A stretch of 64,000 bases of DNA from Thomasclavelia spiroformis (GTDB lineage: Bacteria > Bacillota_I > Bacilli_A > Erysipelotrichales > Coprobacillaceae): positions 18,610 through 82,609 of the forward strand of contig JACJKV010000008.1 of the NCBI GenBank assembly GCA_016901755.1. The letters are read 5' to 3'. The stretch's first letter is position 1, and each line of letters starts with the position of its first letter. Shown in pieces: positions 19,014-26,933 of this stretch. Below the pieces are notes generated by a model. It did not search any database and was not told the origin of the DNA. It was given only the letters and a program-made list of their open reading frames with translations. The position numbers and the translations under genes were made by a program.

Positions 19014-19295
19014 ATGAATTTAGGTCAGCAGTTAAAAACAATCAGGAAAATGCGAAAGTATAAATTGAAAGATGTTGCAGAAAAACTGAATATTGCAAAA
19101 TCCACATTATGTGAGTACGAAAATAATAACATTGATCCACCTGCATCTAAACTAATTGCTTTATTACAGCTCTACCAGGTAGAACCATTTATGTTTTTGA
19201 AAAATGAAGATCAGTATATCAATATTTCTCATTACAGTAAAAAAGGAAAATTAAAAGCAATTCTTTTAGATTTAGAAGAAAAAAACAAGCTATGA
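19014..19295 (+). CDS. XRE-family helix-turn-helix protein
   Basis: The 93-residue protein is almost entirely a Cro/C1 helix-turn-helix (residues 1-60: MRKYKLKDVAEKLNIAKSTL then EYENNNIDPPASKLIALLQLY), with a short Lys-rich tail. It has its own promoter and terminator and lies directly behind agrBD in the same direction. It may regulate nearby LytTR genes or the agr genes; neither can be shown from sequence. The start follows GAGG by 9 bases. Confidence 0.85.
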   Translation: MNLGQQLKTIRKMRKYKLKDVAEKLNIAKSTLCEYENNNIDPPASKLIALLQLYQVEPFMFLKNEDQYINISHYSKKGKLKAILLDLEEKNKL

Positions 19296-19318
19296 ATTGA
19301 TTTCACAGCTGTTTTTAT
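19289..19318. terminator. Bidirectional terminator between XRE and LytTR genes
   Basis: AGCT-A-TGAA and TTCA-C-AGCT arms form a hairpin overlapping the XRE stop, followed by GTTTTT on the plus strand; it also serves the convergent LytTR gene end. Confidence 0.6.
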
Positions 19319-20010
19319 AAAAGCAGGTATTTCATATATAATGTTTCGAAATTTCTAAAAAAACCACGTCCTATTCTAATTTCATTTTGATTTTTAAGGA
19401 TTATTTTTTCTTTACTGTAACCATAAACATAATTAAAATGAATAGCAAACGATTTGTGAATCTGAATAAAATTATTATCATTTAAATCCTTAATAAACTG
19501 CTTTAAACTTCTTTTATCTTTATAAACTCGACTTTCTGTATAAACATATAAAACACGATAATAAACTTCCACATAACAGATAGAAGCTTTGTTTAAAGGC
19601 ACATGAATATGATCATACGAAAGCGTTATGTAATTATCTGTTTTGATTTCTTTTTTAAATAGCTGACAAAATGATAAGAAATCCTTTTCAAAATTCTTTT
19701 TTCTAATATAATAAAATGGCTGAACTTTAAACGTATCATGCATTAAATTATCGGTACTGGTTACAAAGACAATAATTATTTTATGGTTTTCTTTCATAAG
19801 CAATTGTGCCAGATCTACACCAGAAATCTGATCATCTAAATGAATATCAACAAAAGCCATATCATAATGATGATTTTTACATTCATTAACGTAGTTTTCG
19901 TGACATATATGAAAATCATAATCCTGATATACAGTAGCCATAAACCAATCTATTTTCTTTTTTAATATACAGGCAAAATCATAATCATCTTCAACTATTA
20001 ATATATTCAT
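19315..20010 (-). CDS. LytTR response regulator without adjacent kinase
   Basis: The 231-residue protein has a receiver domain (acidic VEDD at 6-9, phosphoacceptor Asp55 in MAFVDIHL, Thr in FVTSTDN, Lys in YIRKKNF) and a C-terminal LytTR domain (CYVEVYYRVLYVYTESRVY, then FIQIHKSFAIHF and GRGFF). All receiver catalytic residues are present, so it can probably be phosphorylated. No histidine kinase accompanies it: the nearest is the AgrC-like kinase 3 kb away. It may be a second target of that kinase. The start follows GAGGAT. Confidence 0.88.
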   Translation of the reverse strand: MNILIVEDDYDFACILKKKIDWFMATVYQDYDFHICHENYVNECKNHHYDMAFVDIHLDDQISGVDLAQLLMKENHKIIIVFVTSTDNLMHDTFKVQPFYYIRKKNFEKDFLSFCQLFKKEIKTDNYITLSYDHIHVPLNKASICYVEVYYRVLYVYTESRVYKDKRSLKQFIKDLNDNNFIQIHKSFAIHFNYVYGYSKEKIILKNQNEIRIGRGFFRNFETLYMKYLLL

Positions 20011-20053
20011 TTTATCCTCACTTTCTTTTATTCAATCAGAAAACTGCGCAAAA

Positions 20054-20081
20054 AATATGTTCAGTACGATCCGAACATATT
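20054..20081 (-). terminator. Terminator embedded in the 3' coding end of the LytTR gene
   Basis: AATATGTTC / GAACATATT, a perfect 9-bp stem, contains the last codons and the stop of the gene and is followed on the minus strand by TTTTTT. Confidence 0.8.
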
Positions 20082-20675
20082 ATCTCTACATTTTCTGGAA
20101 CAGTATAAAACTGTATCATTCCTTAAAATAATCTTATCTTTTTTTATATTTTTCACATGTATTTTATTAACAAAACACCCTTTTCTGATTTTCATAAAAC
20201 GACTATCCCCTAAAATAGTTTCACATTGCTGAGTTAAAAAATCACTTTGTTCATAACACATATTCTGGGTGTAAATATAAACTTTCCCATAATATCTGTC
20301 TATGTAATATACATCTTCCATTTTCAGCAGCATTTCTTTTCTGCCATTAACAATATCAATCAATGTATGAATATAATAATCTTTTTGGTCATAAACGATA
20401 CTGACGATCATATTATTTAATCTATATTGTTTTTCCACCCCTTTATTTATGATCTGTCCTTTATCATATGTCACAATTTTTATATTTTTACTGCCATATA
20501 AAACACATAATTCAATAAAATCTTTAATTTCTAAGACATCGTCAAACACGAAAATAAAGCTATTTTCAATTTTCTTTTGCTGGTGCAATAAATGAGCTAT
20601 GGATTCAAAATATTGAAAATGTCCCAGTTTAAAAACCTCATTAACCAAAAACAGTTTGAAGTAGTGAACATACAT
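20061..20675 (-). CDS. LytTR-domain regulator with non-canonical N-terminus
   Basis: The 204-residue protein has a C-terminal LytTR domain (about 110-204: YYIDRYYGKVYIYTQ, then FMKIRKGCFVN and a Cys/Arg-rich end). The N-terminal 105 residues have the size of a receiver but lack the standard acidic cluster and a clear phosphoacceptor; FVFDDVLEIKD is the only acidic strand end. It may be a pseudo-receiver or another sensing module. ATG 20675 follows GGGAGG by 6 bases and is preferred over in-frame starts at 20708 and 20729. It lies in a cluster with two other LytTR regulators. Confidence 0.8.
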   Translation of the reverse strand: MYVHYFKLFLVNEVFKLGHFQYFESIAHLLHQQKKIENSFIFVFDDVLEIKDFIELCVLYGSKNIKIVTYDKGQIINKGVEKQYRLNNMIVSIVYDQKDYYIHTLIDIVNGRKEMLLKMEDVYYIDRYYGKVYIYTQNMCYEQSDFLTQQCETILGDSRFMKIRKGCFVNKIHVKNIKKDKIILRNDTVLYCSRKCRDNMFGSY

Positions 20676-20810
20676 TGACTGCCTCCCAATTATTATTAAT
20701 TCCCTCATGAAAATATTATATAGTGCCAAGAGAATACTTTCACAAAACTAACATAAAATGGCTTTTTCTACTACTATTCTACATATTTTTTCATTCATAC
20801 TGAACTTTTC

Positions 20811-20839
20811 TCCAAAAAAAAAGCATATTTTCATATGCT
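20811..20839 (-). terminator. Terminator of first RluA-type gene
   Basis: AGCATAT-TTTC-ATATGCT, a perfect 7-bp stem overlapping the stop codon, is followed on the minus strand by nine or more T. Confidence 0.85.
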
Positions 20840-21671
20840 ATCTTTTCAAATCAAATGGTACAGGTGTTTCAAAAACATAATGCTTTTTGGTTAAAGGATG
20901 AATAAAGCCAAAACGATTAGCATGTAAAGCCAGACGCTTCACCAGATTAGTTTTAGCACCATATTTTTTATCTCCGGTAATAGGATGGTGAATATGAGAA
21001 AACTGAACTCTGATCTGATTTTTTCTTCCTGTATCCAGATTAACCTGAACTAAACAATAATGCTGAAAACATTTCATGACCTGATAATGCGTAACAGCCA
21101 GTTTCCCTTTATCCTGACCAGTAACATAAACATACTGACTTTTATTTTCTGCCAGATAATTTTTCAGGGTTCCCTGAGATTTTTCCAGTTTTCCTTCAAC
21201 AATGGCAACATAACCTCTTTCCTGAACCAGGTCATTCCATCGTTCCTGAAGCAAATCACGAATTTTTCTGTTTTTACAAAACATGATGATTCCTGAGGTC
21301 TCACGATCTAAACGATGAACGATATATATCTTATTATTGCGATTTTTTGTTTTTACATATTCACTTACCTGGTGGTAAGCCGTTTTTTCTTTTTCACTGC
21401 CTGCCGACATACTTAATAAACCTGAAGGTTTATTGATGACAATAAATTCATCATCTTCATAGATAATATCAAGAACTGTATTTTCTTTTTTACTGATTTC
21501 AACTATGTCTCCTGTCTTTAAAGGCCAGTCATACTGACTGACTGGTTTCGAATTGACATAAACCTGTTTATATTTAAGTAGATTTTTAGCATTTTTACGA
21601 TTATAGGTCTGTAATAGAAAATCCATCAGACTCATTTCTTTTTTTACGATCATATTCCTTGAATATTTCAT
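20838..21671 (-). CDS. RluA-family pseudouridine synthase
   Basis: The enzyme isomerises uridine to pseudouridine in rRNA or tRNA. The 277-residue protein has an N-terminal S4-type RNA-binding part (LLKYKQVYVNSKPV) and the catalytic motif HRLDRETSGI (about 138-147), where Asp is the catalytic residue, followed by GRKNQIRVQFSHIHHPI. The S4 plus RluA fold corresponds to the RluC/RluD/YhcT group, and the exact target base cannot be told. A second paralogue lies at 30.6 kb. Monocistronic or last in an operon behind the P-type ATPase homologue, which has its own terminator. Confidence 0.9.
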   Translation of the reverse strand: MKYSRNMIVKKEMSLMDFLLQTYNRKNAKNLLKYKQVYVNSKPVSQYDWPLKTGDIVEISKKENTVLDIIYEDDEFIVINKPSGLLSMSAGSEKEKTAYHQVSEYVKTKNRNNKIYIVHRLDRETSGIIMFCKNRKIRDLLQERWNDLVQERGYVAIVEGKLEKSQGTLKNYLAENKSQYVYVTGQDKGKLAVTHYQVMKCFQHYCLVQVNLDTGRKNQIRVQFSHIHHPITGDKKYGAKTNLVKRLALHANRFGFIHPLTKKHYVFETPVPFDLKR

Positions 21672-21723
21672 ATATCATGAAATATCTTTTCTCCTTTCTA
21701 AAAATTTAATACTCTTCTAAAGA

Positions 21724-21749
21724 AAAATGCAAAGATAACTTTGCATTTT
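21724..21749 (-). terminator. Terminator of the P-type ATPase-like gene
   Basis: AAAATGCAAAG-ATAA-CTTTGCATTTT, an 11-bp perfect stem just after the stop codon, with T run on the minus strand. Confidence 0.85.
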
Positions 21750-23688
21750 ACATATAAGTTATACGTTGTGTATTCAATAAAACCAGAACTGTTTCCAAAT
21801 AATAAATCACTATCGCTAATGGCCATGGCATTAAAGAAATTACAGCCAGTAAAACAACCAATAAGCTTACAAAAATACCAATAAAAGTATTTTCAATATT
21901 AATTGCCTTTTGTTTCTTGGTAATATTAAACAAGTCTACGATCGTATCATAATTTGAATCCGCCAGCATGATATCACTGTTTCTAATGACTTTTTCATTA
22001 TGCACACCACCACGAGAAATACCTACAGTTGCTTTTTGCAGTAAAGCAATATCCTTATCACAGTCACCAATATAAGCAACCGGTCCGGCAATAAGAGCTT
22101 TATCCATGATCTGCAGTTTTTCCTCCACCGTCAGATTATTATGAATCATATACTGATCAGCTTCCAGATCCGTAGGTCCATCATTAAAGATGATCAGTGA
22201 TTTATGAAGTTTTGTTAATTTAGCAAACAGATCCATTTCATCCTCAGTTGTTTCAATGCCATCAAAGCGATCATAAATGATCGTGACACAGGTATTCAGA
22301 TTATCAAGACCACTGTTTTCTTTAATTGCTATTTTTTTCGCAAAAGCTTTCGCTACGCCCGCAATAAGGCTAAAAGAAGCTCCTTGCTTATAAACTGAGC
22401 TGCCCGCCATTGTCAGCATGACAATACCAATCCACATCAGATGAGTCTCTCCCTGACGGGAAATAAATGGCGTCAGGATACAGCACAACAAACCAACAAT
22501 GATCAGAAATAATGTATATCCTAACGAAACCTTATCAATAATATCCTCAGTCTTAGATTTATTTACTGGCGCATTAACCGCCAGATTCAAAACCGTATTT
22601 AAAGCCGAATCTTCATAAAGTGCTGTTGTCTTGATATAGACATCGCCTTCTTTGATTACTGTTCCACTGAAAACTTCCTGACCAATTTGGCATTCTTGTA
22701 ACAGGTCACTGCCATCAATAGCATAAACATCGAGCTTGGCCTGTCCATTAATGATTTTTCCTCCTAAAGGCACCGCCTCATCTTCTTTAACCAGAATAAC
22801 ATCCCCTATATCAATATCTGATAAAGGAACCATTTCTTCCTGATTATGTCTGACACGTCTTCCTAAACGATCCTCATTGATCAGATTATCAATTTTTACC
22901 AATGTATTCTGTGATACTTTCGTAATCAGAAACTGACCAAACTGATAAAGGATCATAACCAGGATTGACTGTAAAAAACCACGATAGATCCATCCTGCAA
23001 GACAGGCAACCGTTATGATCACATGTTCACTGAAATACTGCTTTAACTCAATATCTTTAACAGCATTTTTAATAACATGTTCGCCACAGACAAACAATGC
23101 CAGCAGCCAGCCAAGATAGCTTAAAACGGTAACATCATTTCTTGATACTAAACCAATAGCCAAACCAACACACAAAAGACAGATCCTGATATACTTCTGA
23201 ACATATTTTTCATTAAAAATATCCTGTGATTTAAATGGTTTTTTCCACTGTTCAACATGAACATTAGGATTAACGTTTTCCACTATACGTGATATTCTTT
23301 TTAATACATTTCTATTAGCTGAACGTAAAGACAGCATTTTATTAGAAAAATCCAGATTTACATTTTCATAAGCACTATATTTGGTAAGGATTTCTCTGAT
23401 TTCATTAGCGTCTTCTTCGTTTTCCAGATTTTCAAACATGAAAAACTGATCGATCTTATTTTCTGAAGAAACATATTTTCTTTTATTTTTATTAACAATT
23501 TCTTTAAGTACATAATCTAAATCAGATTCAGTAAGCATTGTCTGCACATTGTCTGGTCGAGCACAGTTAAAAGAAACTGAATCTTTCATAATTTTAATAT
23601 GCGAAACTTCCTGCATTTCATTTAACATCAAGGTTAACTGATTGATATCTTCACTTTTAACCTGATCAATATAATAAATATGCTCCAT
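21748..23688 (-). CDS. P1B-type (heavy-metal) ATPase homologue with degenerate catalytic motifs
   Basis: The 646-residue protein follows the heavy-metal P-type ATPase layout: two HMA-like domains without CxxC (about 1-70 and 80-145), membrane pairs (about 165-255), an actuator domain, a membrane pair (about 388-445), a P domain and a final pair (about 600-640). The catalytic motifs are lost. TGES reads IDGSD (324-328), the membrane CPC reads GSS (429-431), DKTGT reads DRFDG (473-477) and GDGxND reads GDCDKD (541-546). Only about 65 residues separate the last two, so the nucleotide-binding domain is missing. It should not pump ions. The frame is intact, so selection probably keeps it. Confidence 0.82.
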   Translation of the reverse strand: MEHIYYIDQVKSEDINQLTLMLNEMQEVSHIKIMKDSVSFNCARPDNVQTMLTESDLDYVLKEIVNKNKRKYVSSENKIDQFFMFENLENEEDANEIREILTKYSAYENVNLDFSNKMLSLRSANRNVLKRISRIVENVNPNVHVEQWKKPFKSQDIFNEKYVQKYIRICLLCVGLAIGLVSRNDVTVLSYLGWLLALFVCGEHVIKNAVKDIELKQYFSEHVIITVACLAGWIYRGFLQSILVMILYQFGQFLITKVSQNTLVKIDNLINEDRLGRRVRHNQEEMVPLSDIDIGDVILVKEDEAVPLGGKIINGQAKLDVYAIDGSDLLQECQIGQEVFSGTVIKEGDVYIKTTALYEDSALNTVLNLAVNAPVNKSKTEDIIDKVSLGYTLFLIIVGLLCCILTPFISRQGETHLMWIGIVMLTMAGSSVYKQGASFSLIAGVAKAFAKKIAIKENSGLDNLNTCVTIIYDRFDGIETTEDEMDLFAKLTKLHKSLIIFNDGPTDLEADQYMIHNNLTVEEKLQIMDKALIAGPVAYIGDCDKDIALLQKATVGISRGGVHNEKVIRNSDIMLADSNYDTIVDLFNITKKQKAINIENTFIGIFVSLLVVLLAVISLMPWPLAIVIYYLETVLVLLNTQRITYM

Positions 23689-23745
23689 GAGTTCACCCCT
23701 TTGTTTGCTAATAATATCATAAATTTATAAAAATTCAAAATTTAG

Positions 23746-24000
23746 CTAGACTTTCTTCATTCTTGTTTTCTTGTTCTTTATTAAAACAAAATTTTCTTTA
23801 AATTCTATATCTGTACATGACAAATCAAATTCGTCTCCATAAATCTTATAATTTACCTGAAGATGCTCATTATCACGAATAACACAATCATATATTTTTC
23901 CTTTGGAAAACAATTCTCTTCTTTCTTTACCGATAATTATATCCATGGTTTTGATACAACGGCAAAAACATCTTTTCCCTGCATGAGCGATAACGGTCAC
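23746..24000 (-). CDS. Small conserved-looking protein of unknown function, uncertain start
   Basis: I do not recognise it. Up to 84 residues: an N-terminal stretch with CFCRC, then MDIIIGKERRELFSKGKIYD and a beta-rich, charged C-terminal part. The start is unclear. The longest form begins with GTG at 24000, but this lies inside the AGGAGGTGA ribosome binding site. The codon at the correct distance of 8 bases is ATC (23991). An ATG at codon 19 has no site. It sits between prfC and the ATPase-like gene and has TATAAT just upstream. Confidence 0.6.
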   Translation of the reverse strand: MTVIAHAGKRCFCRCIKTMDIIIGKERRELFSKGKIYDCVIRDNEHLQVNYKIYGDEFDLSCTDIEFKENFVLIKNKKTRMKKV

Positions 24001-24048
24001 CTCCTATTATATTATCATCCTGATATCAAATATTATATCATAAAAAAA

Positions 24049-24063
24049 AGAACTATGAGTTCT
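24049..24063 (-). terminator. Terminator of prfC
   Basis: AGAACT-ATG-AGTTCT overlaps the prfC stop region and is followed on the minus strand by eight T. Confidence 0.75.
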
Positions 24064-25648
24064 AATTCTTGGAAAACTCTAATAGTTCTAAATCTTTATT
24101 TTTCTCACTTGCCCAGCGTACACCCCAGTCATTAGTAAACAGCAATAATGGCTGTCCTTTAAGATCCTGTACTTTTCTGGTATCAGAAGAAAGATTTAAT
24201 GATTTCAGATCAGTTCCGGTTTTGACCCAGCGAATATACTGATATGGTAATGGATTTTTATTGATTTCAACATTGTATTCAGTTTTTAAACGATGTTCAA
24301 GTACTTCAAACTGTAAGACACCGACAACCCCTACAATAATTTCTTCCATTCCGCCACCAAGTTCAGTAAAAATCTGAATCGCACCTTCTTTGGCAATCTG
24401 TTCAACCCCTTTAACAAACTGCTTTCTTTTCATCGTATCTTTATTTCTGATCATCGCAAAATGTTCTGGCGCAAAAGTAGGAATTCCTTCAAAAGCAAAA
24501 CGTTTTTTACCGGTAGTGATCGTATCACCAATAGAGAAAATACCAGGATCAAAAATACCGATGACGTCACCAGCATAAGCTTCCAGCACTTCGCTTCTTT
24601 CATCAGCCATTAACTGTTTTGACTGATTCAGTTTGATTTTCTTTTTCCCCTGATAATGATAAACTTCCATTCCTCGTTCAAATTTACCTGAACAGATTCT
24701 GAAAAATGCCATTCTGTCTCGATGTCTGGCATTCATATTAGCCTGAATCTTAAATACGAAAGCCGAAAAATCCTGAGAATAAGGATCGATCAGTTCACCA
24801 TTAGCCATTCTTGGTGTTGGTGGCATCGTCATATAAAGGAAATGTTTTAAAAATGGTTCGATACCAAAATTAGTTAAGGCAGATCCAAAACATACTGGTG
24901 ACAGTTGTCCAGCACGTACCTTTTCCAGATCAAAAGCATTACCTGCCATATCTAAAAGTTCGATATCTTCCTGCAGTTTATCATACAGTTCTTCTTCTAC
25001 ATATTCTTTTAATTTTTCATCGTCAGCATCCAGAATTTCAGTTTTTACTTCTTTTCTTCCACCATCAACAGGAATAAAACGAATCACCTGTTTATCGTCT
25101 CGTTCATAAACTCCTGCAAATCGTTTTCCCGAACCAATTGGCCAGTTAACTGGACATGTTTCAATTCCCAGTTCCTGTTCAATTTCTTCCATCAGTTCAT
25201 AAGGATCACGTGCTTCTCTATCCATCTTATTAATAAATGTGAAAATAGGAATATGACGCATCGTACATACTTTAAATAATTTTCTGGTCTGATCTTCAAC
25301 CCCTTTGCTGGCATCAATGACCATGACTGCACAGTCTGCTGCCATCAAAGTACGGTAAGTATCTTCAGAGAAATCCTGATGTCCTGGCGTATCCAGAATA
25401 TTGATACAATAACCTTTATAATTGAACTGAAGTACTGAAGATGTGACAGAAATTCCTCTTTGTTTTTCGATTTCCATCCAGTCACTGGTTGCATGCTTGC
25501 TGTTTTTCTTCCCTTTAACCGTTCCCGCCTGCTGGATTGCTCCTCCATATAACAGGAACTTTTCTGTTAAAGTTGTTTTACCGGCATCCGGATGAGAAAT
25601 AATTGCAAATGTTCTTCTTTTTTCTATCTGTTCTCTTATATCTTCCAT
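24062..25648 (-). CDS. prfC: Peptide chain release factor 3
   Basis: RF3 is a translational GTPase that removes RF1/RF2 from the ribosome after termination. The 528-residue protein carries G1 SHPDAGKTT (18-26), G2 RGISVTSS, G3 DTPGHQDFSEDTYR, G4 NKMD and the RF3-specific C-terminal domains with GVVGVLQFEVLEHRLKTEY. Its length matches the family (about 525). It is monocistronic with its own terminator. The EF-G-like paralogues lack the FSEDTYRTL segment, which makes the assignment firm. Confidence 0.96.
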   Translation of the reverse strand: MEDIREQIEKRRTFAIISHPDAGKTTLTEKFLLYGGAIQQAGTVKGKKNSKHATSDWMEIEKQRGISVTSSVLQFNYKGYCINILDTPGHQDFSEDTYRTLMAADCAVMVIDASKGVEDQTRKLFKVCTMRHIPIFTFINKMDREARDPYELMEEIEQELGIETCPVNWPIGSGKRFAGVYERDDKQVIRFIPVDGGRKEVKTEILDADDEKLKEYVEEELYDKLQEDIELLDMAGNAFDLEKVRAGQLSPVCFGSALTNFGIEPFLKHFLYMTMPPTPRMANGELIDPYSQDFSAFVFKIQANMNARHRDRMAFFRICSGKFERGMEVYHYQGKKKIKLNQSKQLMADERSEVLEAYAGDVIGIFDPGIFSIGDTITTGKKRFAFEGIPTFAPEHFAMIRNKDTMKRKQFVKGVEQIAKEGAIQIFTELGGGMEEIIVGVVGVLQFEVLEHRLKTEYNVEINKNPLPYQYIRWVKTGTDLKSLNLSSDTRKVQDLKGQPLLLFTNDWGVRWASEKNKDLELLEFSKN

Positions 25649-25697
25649 AATTTTCTCCCAGTAAAATCATAACGATATTCATTGATTTGTCAAGGTG

Positions 25698-26933
25698 CTA
25701 AAAAACAAAATCCCCGTTTTCAAAAATTCTGACATGTGATCCATCTTCAAGAATTCCATCGATCAGCAAATCAGGTGATCCCATCATAAAATCAACATGA
25801 ATAAATGAATCATTAACACCATGTGCCAGTAATTCTTCTTTATCCATATCAATACCATTGATCATACATTCGCTAAACCCTTTACCTAAAGCCATATGAC
25901 ATGAAGCATTTTCATCAAACAGCGTATTATAAAACAGAATATTCAGATCATTAACAGGTGAGTGATATGGTATCAATGCCACTTCTCCTAAGCGCTGACT
26001 GCCTTCATCGGTTTCAATAATTTCTCTTAAAATATCATACCCGCGCTTAGCACCATAATCTATGACCTTTCCATCTTTAAAACGCAGATAAAAATCATCA
26101 ACGATATGTCCACCATAGCTCAATGGTTTGGTCGCAAAAACTATTCCTTCTACATCATCTTTATTTGGTGAAGTAAAAATTTCTTCGGTGGGAATGTTAG
26201 GAAAATTATAAACACCATTTTTCAAATAACTTCCTCCCCCAGCGAAAAGATAATCTGGGTTTAAGCCAATAGTAATTTCGGTTCCCAAACTGTTTTTATA
26301 GTACAGTTTTGTAATTTTCAGCTGATTTAAATACTGAACTCTTTTTTCAAAAGATTCTTTATGCTGCTTCCAGATCACATTAGGATCATGCTGTTCGTCT
26401 ATCTTGCAGGCTTTAAAAATGGCATTCCATAAAGCCTGTATTGCTTCCTGATCGGACATATCAGGAAATACCTTATTAGCCCACTGTTTCGTTGCTCCCC
26501 CAGCGATACACCAGGAAACAGTCATATTATCAGATAACTCATAATATTTAGCAAAAGCCTGATGTGCAGCTTTTTGCCAGTTCGAAATCTTTTCTGCTTC
26601 AATTCCGGATAACAGTTCCGGATCAGAATCATCAATATAAAGAAAACAGGCATTTTCTCTAGCATAATCATTCTTAAAAGCAGCCAGCCAGGCAGGAACA
26701 TGATTGAACTGTTCAGCTGAAAGATTTTCGTATTTCATTTTGGTAATGACATCGTCACTGTAAGAGACAACCACCTCTCCAGCTCCAATTTGATAAGCCT
26801 GTCTGGTCACTTCTCTGATCAATTCATAACTTTCGATTGACCCTGAAATAACCACGGTCTGTCCTTTTTGAACATTTAAACCTGAACATACGATCAGGGA
26901 TGCATATTTTTTTAATTTATCTTGAAAACTCAT
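25698..26933 (-). CDS. M29-family aminopeptidase (AmpS/PepS type)
   Basis: The 411-residue cytoplasmic metallopeptidase releases N-terminal amino acids. Family metal ligands are visible: Glu in PNIPTEEIFTSP, Glu in LGEVALIPYHSPV, His in NASCHMALGKGF, and the His-Asp pair in FIHVDFMMGSPDL near the C-terminus. The length matches AmpS/PepS/AmpT (about 410). The ATG overlaps the stop of the upstream Sel1-repeat gene by 4 bases, so the two proteins are made together. Confidence 0.93.
   Translation of the reverse strand: MSFQDKLKKYASLIVCSGLNVQKGQTVVISGSIESYELIREVTRQAYQIGAGEVVVSYSDDVITKMKYENLSAEQFNHVPAWLAAFKNDYARENACFLYIDDSDPELLSGIEAEKISNWQKAAHQAFAKYYELSDNMTVSWCIAGGATKQWANKVFPDMSDQEAIQALWNAIFKACKIDEQHDPNVIWKQHKESFEKRVQYLNQLKITKLYYKNSLGTEITIGLNPDYLFAGGGSYLKNGVYNFPNIPTEEIFTSPNKDDVEGIVFATKPLSYGGHIVDDFYLRFKDGKVIDYGAKRGYDILREIIETDEGSQRLGEVALIPYHSPVNDLNILFYNTLFDENASCHMALGKGFSECMINGIDMDKEELLAHGVNDSFIHVDFMMGSPDLLIDGILEDGSHVRIFENGDFVF

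Noticed and set aside
20061..20081. Inverted repeat at the end of the LytTR gene as a regulatory operator
   Set aside because: The T run directly after it on the minus strand and its position at the stop codon make a terminator the simpler explanation.
15843..20675. agr/LytTR island as recently acquired foreign DNA
   Set aside because: It is somewhat more AT-rich than its surroundings but there are no flanking repeats, integrases or tRNA sites to support transfer.
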